A stretch of DNA of 64,000 nt from Sphingomonadales bacterium (GCA_027486415.1 JAIXPC010000008.1:1-64000), one strand, 5' to 3'; positions 37,833 to 51,142 are shown, counted from the first letter of the stretch. Program-made: numbers and translations. Notes: generated by a model not told the origin, from the letters alone.

Positions 37833-40800
37833 TCAGCCGAAGATCACGTCACCCGCGCCGAGGCTGGTGACGCCGACGATGCGGAAGCTTTCGGCGAGAC
37901 CGGCGCCGTAATTCACCGTCCACAGGTCGCCGACATTGCTGAGCGTGGCGCCCGTGCCAAAGCCGGTGAGCACGAGAACGTCGCCACCAGCCACGCCGGC
38001 ACCTTCGAAATCGAGGATGGTGTCGCCCTCGATCTCGCCGCGGGCATATTCGAACCGATCAACCCCCGCGCCGCCAGACAGCATGTCGGCACCACGGCCG
38101 CCGATCAGGCGATCATTGCCGCCATTGCCGGTCAGGATGTCGTCGCGACGGCCGCCGGTGAAGATTTCGGCAGCACCGGTGCCAATCATTTCCACCGCAA
38201 AGCCGGCATTGCGGGCGTTCACCGCCTCGACCGACAGCAGAGTGGAGCCGTTGGCATAGCCGCCGATCACGAGGCCGGTGTTCAGATCGATCTCCACCGC
38301 CTCGCCAGCCGACGAGACCAGGAAGGTGTCGGTGCCAAGGCCGCCGCTGACGACATGGACACCGGCGACGGTGTCGCCGCCAAACGTGTCGTTGCCGGCA
38401 TCGCCGAACAGCCGGTTGCGACCCGCGCCGCCCTGAATCGTGTCATTGCCGTCGCCGCCATAAACGACGTCGTCGCCGCCCCCGGCCAGGATGCGATCAT
38501 TGGCGGCAAGGCCATAGATGGCTTCGGCCAGCGCCGTGCCGTTCAACGTGTCGGCGCCAGTGGTGCCGTTCACGCGCACCGGCATGGTGAACAGCGCCAG
38601 CGCGGCATCGTGATCGGTGGAGATCTGCTGGGCTTCCGGCAGCTGGCTGTTGATGTGAACGGCGTCGAACTGGGCGCGCTGGAACAGCGGGCCGGTGACG
38701 ACGATGTGATCAAGCTGCTGGTTGTTGCCTTCGAACTGGTAGGAATAACGCTCCGCCGCTGGCAGCAGGTCCGACAGGTTTTGCATCAGCCCGCCGCGGG
38801 TGAGCGCGCCGATGCCGCCTTCCCAGGTGAAGCCGTTGAAATCGCCCAGAACGGCGATGTTGGCGGCGGCACCGCTGGCCAGCTGGCCATCGATGAAGGC
38901 GCGCACCGCCTCGCCTTGCGCGGTGCGGGCGGCATCCCCGGCGTTGGCCGGCGGCTGGGTCGCGCCCCACAGCGCGTCCGATCCGCCCCGCGAGGTGAAG
39001 TGGACGTTGATCAATGTCACCGTCTCGCCGTTGAATTCAAAGCTCGCCACCAGCGGCTTGCGGCTGTTGGTGAAGGCCGGGCCTTCGATCAGCTGCACGG
39101 ATCCCGGCACCAGCGACACGCGCGCCGGATCATAGAGATAGCCGTTGCGGATGTTGCCCCCGGGCTCCCCGCCGGTTGTGCCGGGGGCTGACGGGGCGAC
39201 TTCGACATAGGCATAGGTCGGCCCGCCGGCAGCGGCGATGGCGGCGATCAGCGCGTTGGCAGTGGCGATACCGGACAAATCGGTGCCGGCGCCAGCGCCA
39301 TCGGCATCCTGGATTTCCTGCACGGCGATGATGCCGGGCGATTTCAGGCTGTTGACGATGTCGCTGGCCAGGCTGGCGATTTTCACCGGGCTGTCGTTGG
39401 CCGACAGATTTTCAAGGTTGTAACTGGCAATCGCCAGCTTGTCGGGCGCGGAGACCAGCGTGGTGACCTCCTTGGTGGCGGTCACATCGAGCGTGGTCGT
39501 CACCGCCTGCGTCACCAGCACTTCATAGGTCTGGAAGGCATAGGAGACGACGCCGCTGACATTCGACAGGCGATCGCCAATCGAAAACACGTTGTTGAAC
39601 CCGGCAAACAGCCCGTTGTCATTATCGAGCTGGATGCGTTCCGGATTGAAATCATTGGCCGAAATGGTCAGGCCACCACCTTCGGACTGGCCGGTGGAGC
39701 CGGCCCCGCCAGAGACGGCGACATAGGTTTCGCCAAAGCTGTTGGTGTTGGACAACGCAATCGGCGCATCGAGCGTGACCAGCATGCCTTCCAGCGATTC
39801 CCAGAAATCGATGCCGTCTTGCGCGGGATCGAACGTGGCAAAGCCGTCGTTGTCGATCACCTGCGTCGGCGGCAGGCGGCCACCGGTGCCGATGGTGACG
39901 GTTTCAGCGACAGCATTGCCCAGGTTGAGCCAGGTCGGGCTGGTGAGCTGGGTGGTGGTGAGGTTGCGCGCATCACCGCCGGGCCGGAATTCCGCCACCG
40001 TGGCGGTCACCCGCAAAAGGGTGCCCAGCGCCACCGTCGGCGCGCTGTTGGTGAAGACGAAGATGCCATCGGAAGTGGCCGCATTGCCGTCGGCGGTGCC
40101 CTGCTCCGACTGGATGAAGAAGCCATTGGTGTCGATGGCCGTCACCACCCCCTGCGTCTGCACCACCTGGCCGACAAACGGGCTGGTGTGGGCCGCGCCC
40201 TGAATTTCGCCGATCGTGCGCAGCAGCAGCGGCTGCAACGTGGTGAAATCGAGCACGCCGATCGCGATGCCGCCGAAATCATTGCCCGCCGCATCCTCCA
40301 GCACGCCGGCCGGCGCGGTGAGCGTATAGGTGGTGCCGGCGACGAGATCGACAGCCGGATTGATGGTGACCGTGTTGCCGACAATGCTGACCTGCGCATC
40401 GCCAACCGGGATCACGCGCACATCGGTGCCGTTCGACAGCGTGAAGCTGCCGGTGCCGGCGACGACGGCTTCGCTGAAGCGCAGCACGATGTTGGTGTCG
40501 AGCGCAACGGCGGTGGCGCCATCATCGGGGTCGGACGGGTTGGAGCCGACCAGCGTCGGCGCAATCGTGTCACCCCCCGCCAACGACGCCGACGAGACGG
40601 TGATGTCGTCGACGCCGATGGTTTCATCGTTGCCCACGGCGTTGGTGGTCAGCACGCGGATTTCCAGCGCGCCCGAATCGTTGGCGCCAGCCGGCAGGGT
40701 CACATCGATCGCCGTGACCGTGGTGTCGGTGTTGGCGACGGTCGCATCGGCGATATAGAAGATGTTGTTCCAGTTGCCGCCGGCAACACGCCACTGCACC

Positions 40801-41213
40801 ACGACCTGCTGGATGGCGTTGTCGGCCGAGGCGTCGAGATCGCGAATATTGGCCTGGAACCTTATGTCTTGGCGGCCGGTCGAATCGAGGAACAGCACGA
40901 CCGACGGCGCATCGGCGGTGCCGGAGCCATTGAGCGCGATTGTCGGGTTGGCGATCCCGGTGAAGAACAGCACACCACCGGTGGTGAATGTGCTGGGGGT
41001 GGAGGCGGTGATGCTGACGTCCACGACGCCGCCCGATGTCGCCGCCGCCACGATGGTGCGCGGATCGATACCGGTTGCGGTGATGATATCGTCGCCACGA
41101 TACCCCATGATGCTGGGCAGGAGATCCCAATTGTCGTTGCTGAGCAGCGAACCGGCCGCGCTCCAATTCTGCACGAAATCACCGGTGGAAAGCTGGAAAC
41201 GCGTCGTCGACAT
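37833..41213 (-). CDS. ExeM/NucH-like extracellular endonuclease (EEP fold) with Ig-like, OB-like and C-terminal RTX repeats; T1SS substrate
   Basis: EEP motifs IASYNLENLSAND, IIAVQEIQDADG, VLGDFNGFTWEGG, QLDHIVVT. RTX GGGDDVVYGGDGNDTIQGGAGRNRLFGDAGNDTF and GNGGNDRLIGGRGADMLSGGAGVDRF. Confidence 0.9.
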   Translation of the reverse strand: MSTTRFQLSTGDFVQNWSAAGSLLSNDNWDLLPSIMGYRGDDIITATGIDPRTIVAAATSGGVVDVSITASTPSTFTTGGVLFFTGIANPTIALNGSGTADAPSVVLFLDSTGRQDIRFQANIRDLDASADNAIQQVVVQWRVAGGNWNNIFYIADATVANTDTTVTAIDVTLPAGANDSGALEIRVLTTNAVGNDETIGVDDITVSSASLAGGDTIAPTLVGSNPSDPDDGATAVALDTNIVLRFSEAVVAGTGSFTLSNGTDVRVIPVGDAQVSIVGNTVTINPAVDLVAGTTYTLTAPAGVLEDAAGNDFGGIAIGVLDFTTLQPLLLRTIGEIQGAAHTSPFVGQVVQTQGVVTAIDTNGFFIQSEQGTADGNAATSDGIFVFTNSAPTVALGTLLRVTATVAEFRPGGDARNLTTTQLTSPTWLNLGNAVAETVTIGTGGRLPPTQVIDNDGFATFDPAQDGIDFWESLEGMLVTLDAPIALSNTNSFGETYVAVSGGAGSTGQSEGGGLTISANDFNPERIQLDNDNGLFAGFNNVFSIGDRLSNVSGVVSYAFQTYEVLVTQAVTTTLDVTATKEVTTLVSAPDKLAIASYNLENLSANDSPVKIASLASDIVNSLKSPGIIAVQEIQDADGAGAGTDLSGIATANALIAAIAAAGGPTYAYVEVAPSAPGTTGGEPGGNIRNGYLYDPARVSLVPGSVQLIEGPAFTNSRKPLVASFEFNGETVTLINVHFTSRGGSDALWGATQPPANAGDAARTAQGEAVRAFIDGQLASGAAANIAVLGDFNGFTWEGGIGALTRGGLMQNLSDLLPAAERYSYQFEGNNQQLDHIVVTGPLFQRAQFDAVHINSQLPEAQQISTDHDAALALFTMPVRVNGTTGADTLNGTALAEAIYGLAANDRILAGGGDDVVYGGDGNDTIQGGAGRNRLFGDAGNDTFGGDTVAGVHVVSGGLGTDTFLVSSAGEAVEIDLNTGLVIGGYANGSTLLSVEAVNARNAGFAVEMIGTGAAEIFTGGRRDDILTGNGGNDRLIGGRGADMLSGGAGVDRFEYARGEIEGDTILDFEGAGVAGGDVLVLTGFGTGATLSNVGDLWTVNYGAGLAESFRIVGVTSLGAGDVIFG

Positions 41214-41418
41214 GGAAATTGCCCCCGCCAAAAGTACAGCCACCGTCAAATGGTTAACGAATCGCCATTATTCGGATCGTTTCATCGCATAGCGCAGTTA
41301 ATGGACCGAAATGAAGTGTTGATGACAAGAGGCAAACGGTGCACATCGCCTGCATGGCCTTGCCCATGTCGAACTGTCGCTGCTGCCCCGTGCCGGACCG
41401 GCCGGGCATCCGGGGGGA

Positions 41419-42792
41419 TTGCCGGCCGTGATAACCACCTTGCTGATCGTCGCTGCCCAGGCAGCCGCTCCAGCCGCCGCCGCCGTTTCCCAACCCGCTG
41501 CTGCACCCGCAAAGGTGGCTGAAACCCGGCTCCCGCCGGCCGATCAGGCGTGGCTGGAGGCACTGAAGGCGCGGCCCGTGGTGGACTTCCCTGCGCGGCT
41601 GCGTGCTGCCGCCGACGCGCTGCCTTCAGTGAACGAAGGTCGGGAAGGCGTGACGATCGCCGACGCCCAGACCCGACAGGCGCGCAGCCGGCTGTTTCCC
41701 GTGCTGGGTGTGGACGTGAACAGCGCCGACACGCTGGCCCGCGATTTCCAGCGGCCATCGACGCAGTTTGAAAGCCTGGTGCCGCGCCAGCGCACTGATG
41801 CCATTGGATCAGTGAGCCAGCTGCTGCTTGACTGGGGCGCCACGTCGGCCCGCATCAGGGCCGGTCGCGCCACCGAAGCCGGCGCAGAGGCCGATTATGA
41901 TCTGGCGCGCACCGATGCGATGATCGCGCTGGTGGGCGTGTGGCACGAAGCTGTCGCCGCCCGCGCCGGGCTGACGCTGGCGCAGGGCCATGCCGCGCGG
42001 CTGACCCGGTTTGCCCGGCTGGTCAGCGCCCGCACCCGCGCCGGCGCCGAAAGCGCGGCAGAAGCCGCACGGGTGGAGGCTGCCGCCGCACAGGGCCAGG
42101 CGCAACTGGCCGAGGCCCGGCGGCGCGATGATGCGGCTCGCGCCCGGCTGGTCGAGCTGTGGGGCAAGGCCGCTGGCGAGCCAGCCCGCGCCCTGCCCCC
42201 ACCCGACATCGGCGACGTGATGGACACGCCCGACGTGCGCGCCGCCAAGGCCGAGGCCGAAGCCCGCCGCGCCGCTGCCCGCGCCGCCAAATCCGATCGC
42301 CTGCCGCGCGTGGAAGCCCGCGTGTCCAGTTCCGCCTTTGACATCGCCGGTCGCGGCCGGCCCGATTACGACGTGCGCGGCACGGTCGCGCTGACGACGC
42401 GCTTTTCAACGGGCGGGGCAGAGGCGGCGCGCGTGTCGGAACTGTCGGCCGCGGCGCGCCGGGCCGATCTCGCCGCCGAACGCATCGCGGCACAGACGGC
42501 GCGCGAACTGGCCGAAGCCGAAGCCGATCTGCGCGCCCGCTCCGCGGCCCTGCCAGCCCAGCGCCGGGCGGCGGAAACCGCGCTGAAGGCGCGGGAATTG
42601 TTCGGAATCCGCTTCACGGCGGCGCGCGGCACGGTGTTCGATCTGCTCGCCGCCGAACGCGAGGCGCTGGAATCGGGCCTGGCGCTGGTTGATGCCGAAA
42701 TCCGGCTGGACATGGCGCGGTGGGTCGTGCTGGCGCGCCGCGGCAGTCTTTTGCAGGTGGTCGACGGCAAGGCCGCCGGCACGTCTCGTTAA
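41419..42792 (+). CDS. TolC-family outer membrane protein of a type I secretion system
   Basis: Signal-like N-terminus and alpha-helical barrel pattern (VWHEAVAARAGLTLAQGHAARLTRFARLVSARTRAGAESAAEAARVEAAAAQGQAQLAEARRR). First gene of the ABC/HlyD operon. Confidence 0.85.
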   Translation: MPAVITTLLIVAAQAAAPAAAAVSQPAAAPAKVAETRLPPADQAWLEALKARPVVDFPARLRAAADALPSVNEGREGVTIADAQTRQARSRLFPVLGVDVNSADTLARDFQRPSTQFESLVPRQRTDAIGSVSQLLLDWGATSARIRAGRATEAGAEADYDLARTDAMIALVGVWHEAVAARAGLTLAQGHAARLTRFARLVSARTRAGAESAAEAARVEAAAAQGQAQLAEARRRDDAARARLVELWGKAAGEPARALPPPDIGDVMDTPDVRAAKAEAEARRAAARAAKSDRLPRVEARVSSSAFDIAGRGRPDYDVRGTVALTTRFSTGGAEAARVSELSAAARRADLAAERIAAQTARELAEAEADLRARSAALPAQRRAAETALKARELFGIRFTAARGTVFDLLAAEREALESGLALVDAEIRLDMARWVVLARRGSLLQVVDGKAAGTSR

Positions 42793-42801
42793 GGGTCTGG
42801 T

Positions 42802-44514
42802 GTGAGGGACATCCTGCTGAAATATCTGCCGGCCTGGCTGGCAGACGCGCTGCTGGATCATCGCGGCCTTTATGGTCGAGCGGCAGTCGCGGCGGTGTTC
42901 ACCAACATCTTTGCGCTGGCATCATCACTGTTCTCGATGGTGGTCTACAATCGCATCGTGCCATCGGGGGCGACGGCATCGCTGCTGGCGCTGTCGATCG
43001 GCATGGCGGTGGTGCTGCTGTTCGATTTCATCCTGCGCGTGCTGCGCGGCTGGTTCGTCGATGTGGCCGGCCGCGACGTGGATGCGGCACTGGGCAACCA
43101 GATGTTCGCCCGCCTGCTGCAGATGCGGCTGGCCGATCGCCAGGGCTCGGCCGGCGCCTTTTCCGGCCTGCTGCGCGAACTGGAAACCATCCGCGAAACC
43201 TTGGCATCCACCACGCTGGTCGCGCTGGTGGATCTGCCGTTCACGCTGCTGTTCCTTGCCGTCATCGCACTGATCGGTGGGCAGCTTGTGCTGGTGCCGC
43301 TGCTGATGATCCCGGTGGTGGTCATCGCCAGCCTGGCCGTGCAGCCCTCGCTCGACCGGCTGGCGCGCGAAAACCTGGGCCAGGGCTTTTCCAAGCAGGG
43401 CGTTGTCGTCGAAACCGTGTCGGGACTGGAAACGGTGAAGGCGGGGCGCGCCGGGCCGATGCTGAATGCGCGCTGGAACCAGGCGATGGGCGACAATGCC
43501 GGCAGTGCGCTGTCGAGCCGGCTGCTGTCGGCCGTTGCCATCAACGTCGCCGCGTCGGCACAGACCTTTGCCTATGTCGGCACGCTGATCCACGGCGTGA
43601 TGCTGATCACGGCCGGCGAACTGTCGTCGGGTGCGCTGATCGCGGCATCGATCCTGGCCGGGCGCGTGGTCGCCCCCTTGAGCCAGGTGGCCGGTCTGCT
43701 CACGCGCCTGTCGGCCAGCCGGGCGGCAGTGGCGCGGCTCGATCAGTTCATGGCAACGCCGCTGGCTGCCGGCACATCGGCCAGCGTGCGCCGAACCAGG
43801 TTGGACGGCAGCATCGAATTTCGCGACGTCAGTTTCCGTTATCCCGGAAAGGGGCAGTCGGCGTTGAATGGCATCAACCTGCGGATCAATCCCGGCGAAC
43901 GGGTGGCGATCATCGGCCGGGTGGGATCGGGCAAATCCTCGATCGCGCGGCTGGTGCTCGGCCTGTATCAGCCCGATGCCGGCCAGGTGCTGATCGATGG
44001 CGCCGATATCCGCCAGCTGCATCCCGATGATCTGAGGGCCAATATCGGCGCGGTGCTGCAGGACGTGACGCTGTTTTCCGGCTCGATCCGGGACAATATC
44101 ACCCTGACCGATGCGACGCTGGATGATGACGAACTGATCCGCGTGTCCAAGTTGTCTGGCACGCACGATGTGGTGGGCGCGCTGGAAAACGGCTTCGACC
44201 TGGCGCTGGCCGATCGCGGTGAAGGCCTTTCCGGCGGGCAGAAACAGGGCATTGCCATTGCCCGTGCGCTGGCCGGCAAGCCGCCCATCCTGGTGTTCGA
44301 TGAACCAACCAGTGCCATGGACAACCAGGCCGAAGCGCAGCTGGTGGCACGGCTGGAAACCGAACTTGCCGGGCGCACCTTCGTGCTCGTCACCCACCGC
44401 CAGCTGATGCTGAAGCTGGTGACGCGGGTGATCGTCGTGGCGGGCGGCAAGATCGTTGCCGACGGCCCGCGCGATGCCGTCCTCAAGACTCTTGCCGGCG
44501 GAGGCCCGGGATGA
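42802..44514 (+). CDS. Type I secretion ABC transporter (permease-ATPase fusion, LssB/LapB-like)
   Basis: TM domain plus Walker A GRVGSGKSS, signature LSGGQKQGIAIARAL, Walker B PILVFDEPTSAMD. Confidence 0.93.
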   Translation: MRDILLKYLPAWLADALLDHRGLYGRAAVAAVFTNIFALASSLFSMVVYNRIVPSGATASLLALSIGMAVVLLFDFILRVLRGWFVDVAGRDVDAALGNQMFARLLQMRLADRQGSAGAFSGLLRELETIRETLASTTLVALVDLPFTLLFLAVIALIGGQLVLVPLLMIPVVVIASLAVQPSLDRLARENLGQGFSKQGVVVETVSGLETVKAGRAGPMLNARWNQAMGDNAGSALSSRLLSAVAINVAASAQTFAYVGTLIHGVMLITAGELSSGALIAASILAGRVVAPLSQVAGLLTRLSASRAAVARLDQFMATPLAAGTSASVRRTRLDGSIEFRDVSFRYPGKGQSALNGINLRINPGERVAIIGRVGSGKSSIARLVLGLYQPDAGQVLIDGADIRQLHPDDLRANIGAVLQDVTLFSGSIRDNITLTDATLDDDELIRVSKLSGTHDVVGALENGFDLALADRGEGLSGGQKQGIAIARALAGKPPILVFDEPTSAMDNQAEAQLVARLETELAGRTFVLVTHRQLMLKLVTRVIVVAGGKIVADGPRDAVLKTLAGGGPG

Positions 44515-45809
44515 GCCGTTTCACCGACACGCTGCTCACCATGGGCGGTCGCCGCCGTGATGTCGCCGGCCTGTTGCTATGGAGCATCGTGGGCTTTTCG
44601 ACGATCATGCTGGCCTGGGCAGCGCTGGCGCGGCTGGAGGTGGTGATCCCGGCGCAGGGCCAGATCATCCCGGCATCGCAGCTGCAGGTCTTGTCCAATC
44701 TGGAAGGCGGCACGCTGGCGCGGATCGCGGTCAAGCCCGGACAGCGCGTGAAGCAGGGCCAATTGCTGATGCAGCTGGATCCGGTGCTGCGTCAATCCGA
44801 AGCCACGTCGGGCCAGGCCAGCGTCGATGCGCTGAAGGCGCGGGCGGCGCGGCTGGCGGCCGAAGCCCGCGGCGAACGCGCGCCGGTGGCGGTGGAAGGC
44901 GTTGACCCCGCCCTGCTGGCCAACGAACAGGCCTTGCAGCGCAGTGACGCGCAGGCTGTCGCGGCCGAGCGCAGCATGGCCATCGCCCGCGCCGAACAGG
45001 CCCGCCGCGCCGCTGCCGAGGCCGAAGCCACGCTGGCCCAGCGGCGGGAGGCCCTGCGACTGGCCACGCGCGAGGAGCAGGTGATGCGGCCGCTGGTGGA
45101 ACAGGGCGCTGAACCGGCGCTGTCGCTGGACCGGGCCATCAGCCAGCGCGCGCAGGCCCAATCGGCCGTGCTGGCAGCCGAGGAAAATCTGCGCCGCGCG
45201 CAGGCCGCCGTGGCCGAAGCCCGGCGCGGGATCGGTGCCGTCGATGCGAAATTCTTCAACCGAGCCGCCGAAGCACTGGCGGCCACCAATGCCGAACTGG
45301 CCAGCCGCAGCGGCCAGCAACCGGCGCTGGCCGACCGGCTGGCCCGCACGCAGGTGCGCGCGCCCGTGGCCGGGATCGTCAGCCGGCTGCGGGTGACGAC
45401 GCCAGGTGCCGCCGTTGGCCCCGGTGAACCGCTGGTGGAACTGGTGCCGGCCGGCGACAAGTTGCTGGTGGAGGCCAAGGTGTCACCCGCCGATATCGGC
45501 TTTGTCGCTGCCGGGCAGCCGGCGCGGATCAGGGTTTCCGCCTATGATTACAGCATCTACGGCGCGCTGGACGGCGTGGTGCAAAGCGTGGCGCCAGATG
45601 CGGTGGTGGACGAACGCACCGGTGCCGTGCATTTCCTGGTGCGGATTGCCCTGCCCGGTGCCTGCTTCCCGACGGCCAACGCTGGCTGTCTGCCGCTTGG
45701 CCCCGGGATGTTGGCGGATGTCAGCCTGCTGGGTCCGAAGCGGTCGGTCCTATCCTATCTGCTCAGCCCGCTGACGCAGATCTCGAGCAGCGCCTTCCGC
45801 GAAAAGTGA
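44511..45809 (+). CDS. HlyD-family T1SS membrane fusion protein
   Basis: IPAQGQIIPASQLQVLSNLEGGTLARIAVKPGQRVKQGQLLMQLDPVL... coiled coil ...RAPVAGIVSRLRVTTPGAAVGPGEPLVELVP. ATGA overlap with the ABC gene. Confidence 0.93.
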   Translation: MSRFTDTLLTMGGRRRDVAGLLLWSIVGFSTIMLAWAALARLEVVIPAQGQIIPASQLQVLSNLEGGTLARIAVKPGQRVKQGQLLMQLDPVLRQSEATSGQASVDALKARAARLAAEARGERAPVAVEGVDPALLANEQALQRSDAQAVAAERSMAIARAEQARRAAAEAEATLAQRREALRLATREEQVMRPLVEQGAEPALSLDRAISQRAQAQSAVLAAEENLRRAQAAVAEARRGIGAVDAKFFNRAAEALAATNAELASRSGQQPALADRLARTQVRAPVAGIVSRLRVTTPGAAVGPGEPLVELVPAGDKLLVEAKVSPADIGFVAAGQPARIRVSAYDYSIYGALDGVVQSVAPDAVVDERTGAVHFLVRIALPGACFPTANAGCLPLGPGMLADVSLLGPKRSVLSYLLSPLTQISSSAFREK

Positions 45810-45812
45810 CGG

Positions 45813-46022
45813 TCAGCCTTCCGGGCGGAATTCCAACAGATCGCCCACCGTGCAATCAAGCGCGACACACAGGCGATGGAGCACATCAAGATCAACGCGC
45901 TCGGCCTCGTCGTGATAGAGGCGAGTCAAGGTTCCACGGCTGATCGACGTCAATCTCGCCAGTTGCGTGATCTTGATACGACGTTCCCCCAGGCGGACAG
46001 ACAGCATCGAACGCACTGCCAT
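45813..46022 (-). CDS. Small XRE-family HTH regulator (Cro/C1-type, YozG-like)
   Basis: MAVRSMLSVRLGERRIKITQLARLTSISRGTLTRLYHDEAERVDLDVLHRLCVALDCTVGDLLEFRPEG. Confidence 0.85.
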   Translation of the reverse strand: MAVRSMLSVRLGERRIKITQLARLTSISRGTLTRLYHDEAERVDLDVLHRLCVALDCTVGDLLEFRPEG

Positions 46023-46351
46023 TACAGTTTCCCCTCGCGACTTGCGTTGTAAGTTCTCGTATCGTTCGGCACCGAACGACAAATGAGCGCAGCACCCGCT
46101 TTCATGAAGCAACAATACGCACTTCCAGGAATACAAAACCTTAAGAACAACTTTGACCCCGGCATCTATTTTCCGCGAATTTGCAAAGCATGCTATGTCA
46201 CAGCCTTGCGGCACTGACCACCCGAAGTTTTGCTGATTACATTGCAAATGAATATCAAAAATGCCGAATATCGCCGAACTGCTTGCCGCGATCTTCATGG
46301 CTCCACGCTTCACAAAATATTGAGTTTCTTTGCGTTTGACGCAAGCGGGCT

Positions 46352-46378
46352 GCCCCGGTGCGGCGTTCGCACCGGGGC
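46352..46378. terminator. Strong GC-rich hairpin downstream of the BNR-repeat gene; terminator-like
   Basis: GCCCCGGTGCG-GCGTT-CGCACCGGGGC, perfect 11-bp stem with 5-nt loop, about 50 bp past the 46428 stop; no clear T-run. Confidence 0.45.
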
Positions 46379-46427
46379 TCCATTCGCTGTCAACCATGTG
46401 CTGCAGCTCGTCCGCTGTGGCAGGCCC

Positions 46428-49544
<3,117 letters not shown>

Positions 49545-49626
49545 ATCACTCTGCTCCCTCAATTCGTGGGCCCCAGTTAGCAGGCCGCCGGCAACGCGCC
49601 AACGCGATCGGGCCGGCACCGGTTGT

Positions 49627-50463
49627 TTAAGAGAGGGCGCGCCAGAAGCTGAAGAGGCTGCTGGCCAGCAGCACGCTGCCGACAAGCAGCAGCAGTCGCG
49701 CCGAGGACACCCGCGCCGCGATGATCGCGCCCAGCGGCGCTGCCAGCAGCCCACCAATGATCAAGCCGACGACGGCGGTGGAAAATGCCGCCAGACCCAT
49801 CTGCGACAGGAAACTGGCGGAAATCGCCATGGTCACCAGGAATTCGGCAGTGTTGACCGTTCCGATCGTGGTGCGTGGCGGCGCGCCCTGGATCAGCAGG
49901 TTGGACGTGACGATCGGCCCCCAGCCGCCGCCGCCGGCCGCATCCAGAAATCCGCCCACCAGGCCCAGCGGCGGCACCAGTTGCGGTGGTCGCGCCGGCG
50001 GGCCGTGATCGACCCGCCACGACCGCCACAGCAGATAGACGCCGATGACGGCAAGATAGATCATCACGAACGGCCGCGCCTGCGCCGCATCGATGTTCGA
50101 CAGCACATAGGCCCCCAGAGCGCCGCCCACCATGCCGGGGATCGCCAGTCGGGCCAGCAGCCCCCAATCGACATTGCGATAGATGATGTGGCTGATCGCA
50201 GAGGCCGCGGTGGTGAAACATTCGACGAGGTGGACATTGGCCGATGCCCGCGCCGGCGGCAGGCCAACCATGCCGACCAGCATCAGGTTGGTGATCAGCC
50301 CGAACGCCATGCCCATCGCGCCATCGACAAGCTGCGCGACGAAGCCCACCAGCACGAAGGGCAGCAGCGCCTGCAACTGGTCGAGAGTGAGTTCCTGCAA
50401 CGGCGTCAGCCCGTTGGCAGGGAAAGGGGGGCGGGTGCCGGCATCATTGCTGGCAGACTGCAT
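49627..50463 (-). CDS. TauE/SafE (TSUP) family permease
   Basis: VGFVAQLVDGAMGMAFGLITNLMLVGMVGLPPARASANVHLVECFTTAASAISH...GGGGWGPIVTSNLL. Confidence 0.88.
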   Translation of the reverse strand: MQSASNDAGTRPPFPANGLTPLQELTLDQLQALLPFVLVGFVAQLVDGAMGMAFGLITNLMLVGMVGLPPARASANVHLVECFTTAASAISHIIYRNVDWGLLARLAIPGMVGGALGAYVLSNIDAAQARPFVMIYLAVIGVYLLWRSWRVDHGPPARPPQLVPPLGLVGGFLDAAGGGGWGPIVTSNLLIQGAPPRTTIGTVNTAEFLVTMAISASFLSQMGLAAFSTAVVGLIIGGLLAAPLGAIIAARVSSARLLLLVGSVLLASSLFSFWRALS

Positions 50464-50629
50464 GAAGCAAGGCCGGCGCACAATCCCGCCGCGACATCGT
50501 GATGGCGCGCTGCGACGTATTGATTTCCTTGCCACAGGCGCGAAAAGCCATTCACACTGGGGGGCAAGTTGCAGATTCCCATACGGGATCAGCACGCTGC
50601 TGCGTCTGGGCAGATCGAAGGGGGCGCGC

Positions 50630-51142
50630 ATGCGCAATGCCGTGGTTCGGGCAGGGATGGAGGAGCTGGTGGCGCAGCACCGGCTGCCGCTGCTGCGTTT
50701 CTTCCAGCGCCGGGTCGGGCCGGGCGACGAAGCCGAGGACCTGGTGCAGGACGTGTTCAGCCGGCTGGCCGCACGCGACCTTGCCGCCATCGAGAATATC
50801 CAGGGTTATGTCTTCCAGATTGCCGCCAACGTGCTGCGTGACCGCGCCCGCCGGGCCGGGGTGCGGCGGATCATGGCCGAAGTCCCCAATGATCACGAGA
50901 TCATCGACGAGGCCGGTTTCTCGCCCGAGCAGATATTGCAAAGCCGCGAGGCGCTGCAGATGATGGTGGATGCGCTTTACGAGCTGCCCGAATCCGTTCG
51001 CAGCGTGTTCAGCCAGTACCACTTTGATGGCGTCGCCCAGGTCGAGATCTCGCGGCGCATGGAATTGTCGTTGAGCACGGTCGAAAAGCACATGGCCAAG
51101 GCCAACGCCCACCTGCTGAAACGGCTGCGGAACGCCCGATGA
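50630..51142 (+). CDS. ECF sigma factor (FecI-like)
   Basis: LLRFFQRRVGPGDEAEDLVQDVFSRLAARDLAAIENIQGYVFQIAANVLRDRARR ... LPESVRSVFSQYHFDGVAQVEISRRMELSLSTVEKHMAKANAHLLKRL. Confidence 0.93.
   Translation: MRNAVVRAGMEELVAQHRLPLLRFFQRRVGPGDEAEDLVQDVFSRLAARDLAAIENIQGYVFQIAANVLRDRARRAGVRRIMAEVPNDHEIIDEAGFSPEQILQSREALQMMVDALYELPESVRSVFSQYHFDGVAQVEISRRMELSLSTVEKHMAKANAHLLKRLRNAR

Noticed and set aside
38040-38520. Periodic repeats that could be mistaken for a CRISPR or minisatellite
   Set aside because: They encode the in-frame GGxGxD RTX nonapeptides; no conserved direct repeat with unique spacers.
39819-41522. 567-aa plus-strand ORF opposite the RTX nuclease
   Set aside because: Gly/Asp/Arg-rich repeats are the reverse complement of the RTX and Ig-like coding sequence.
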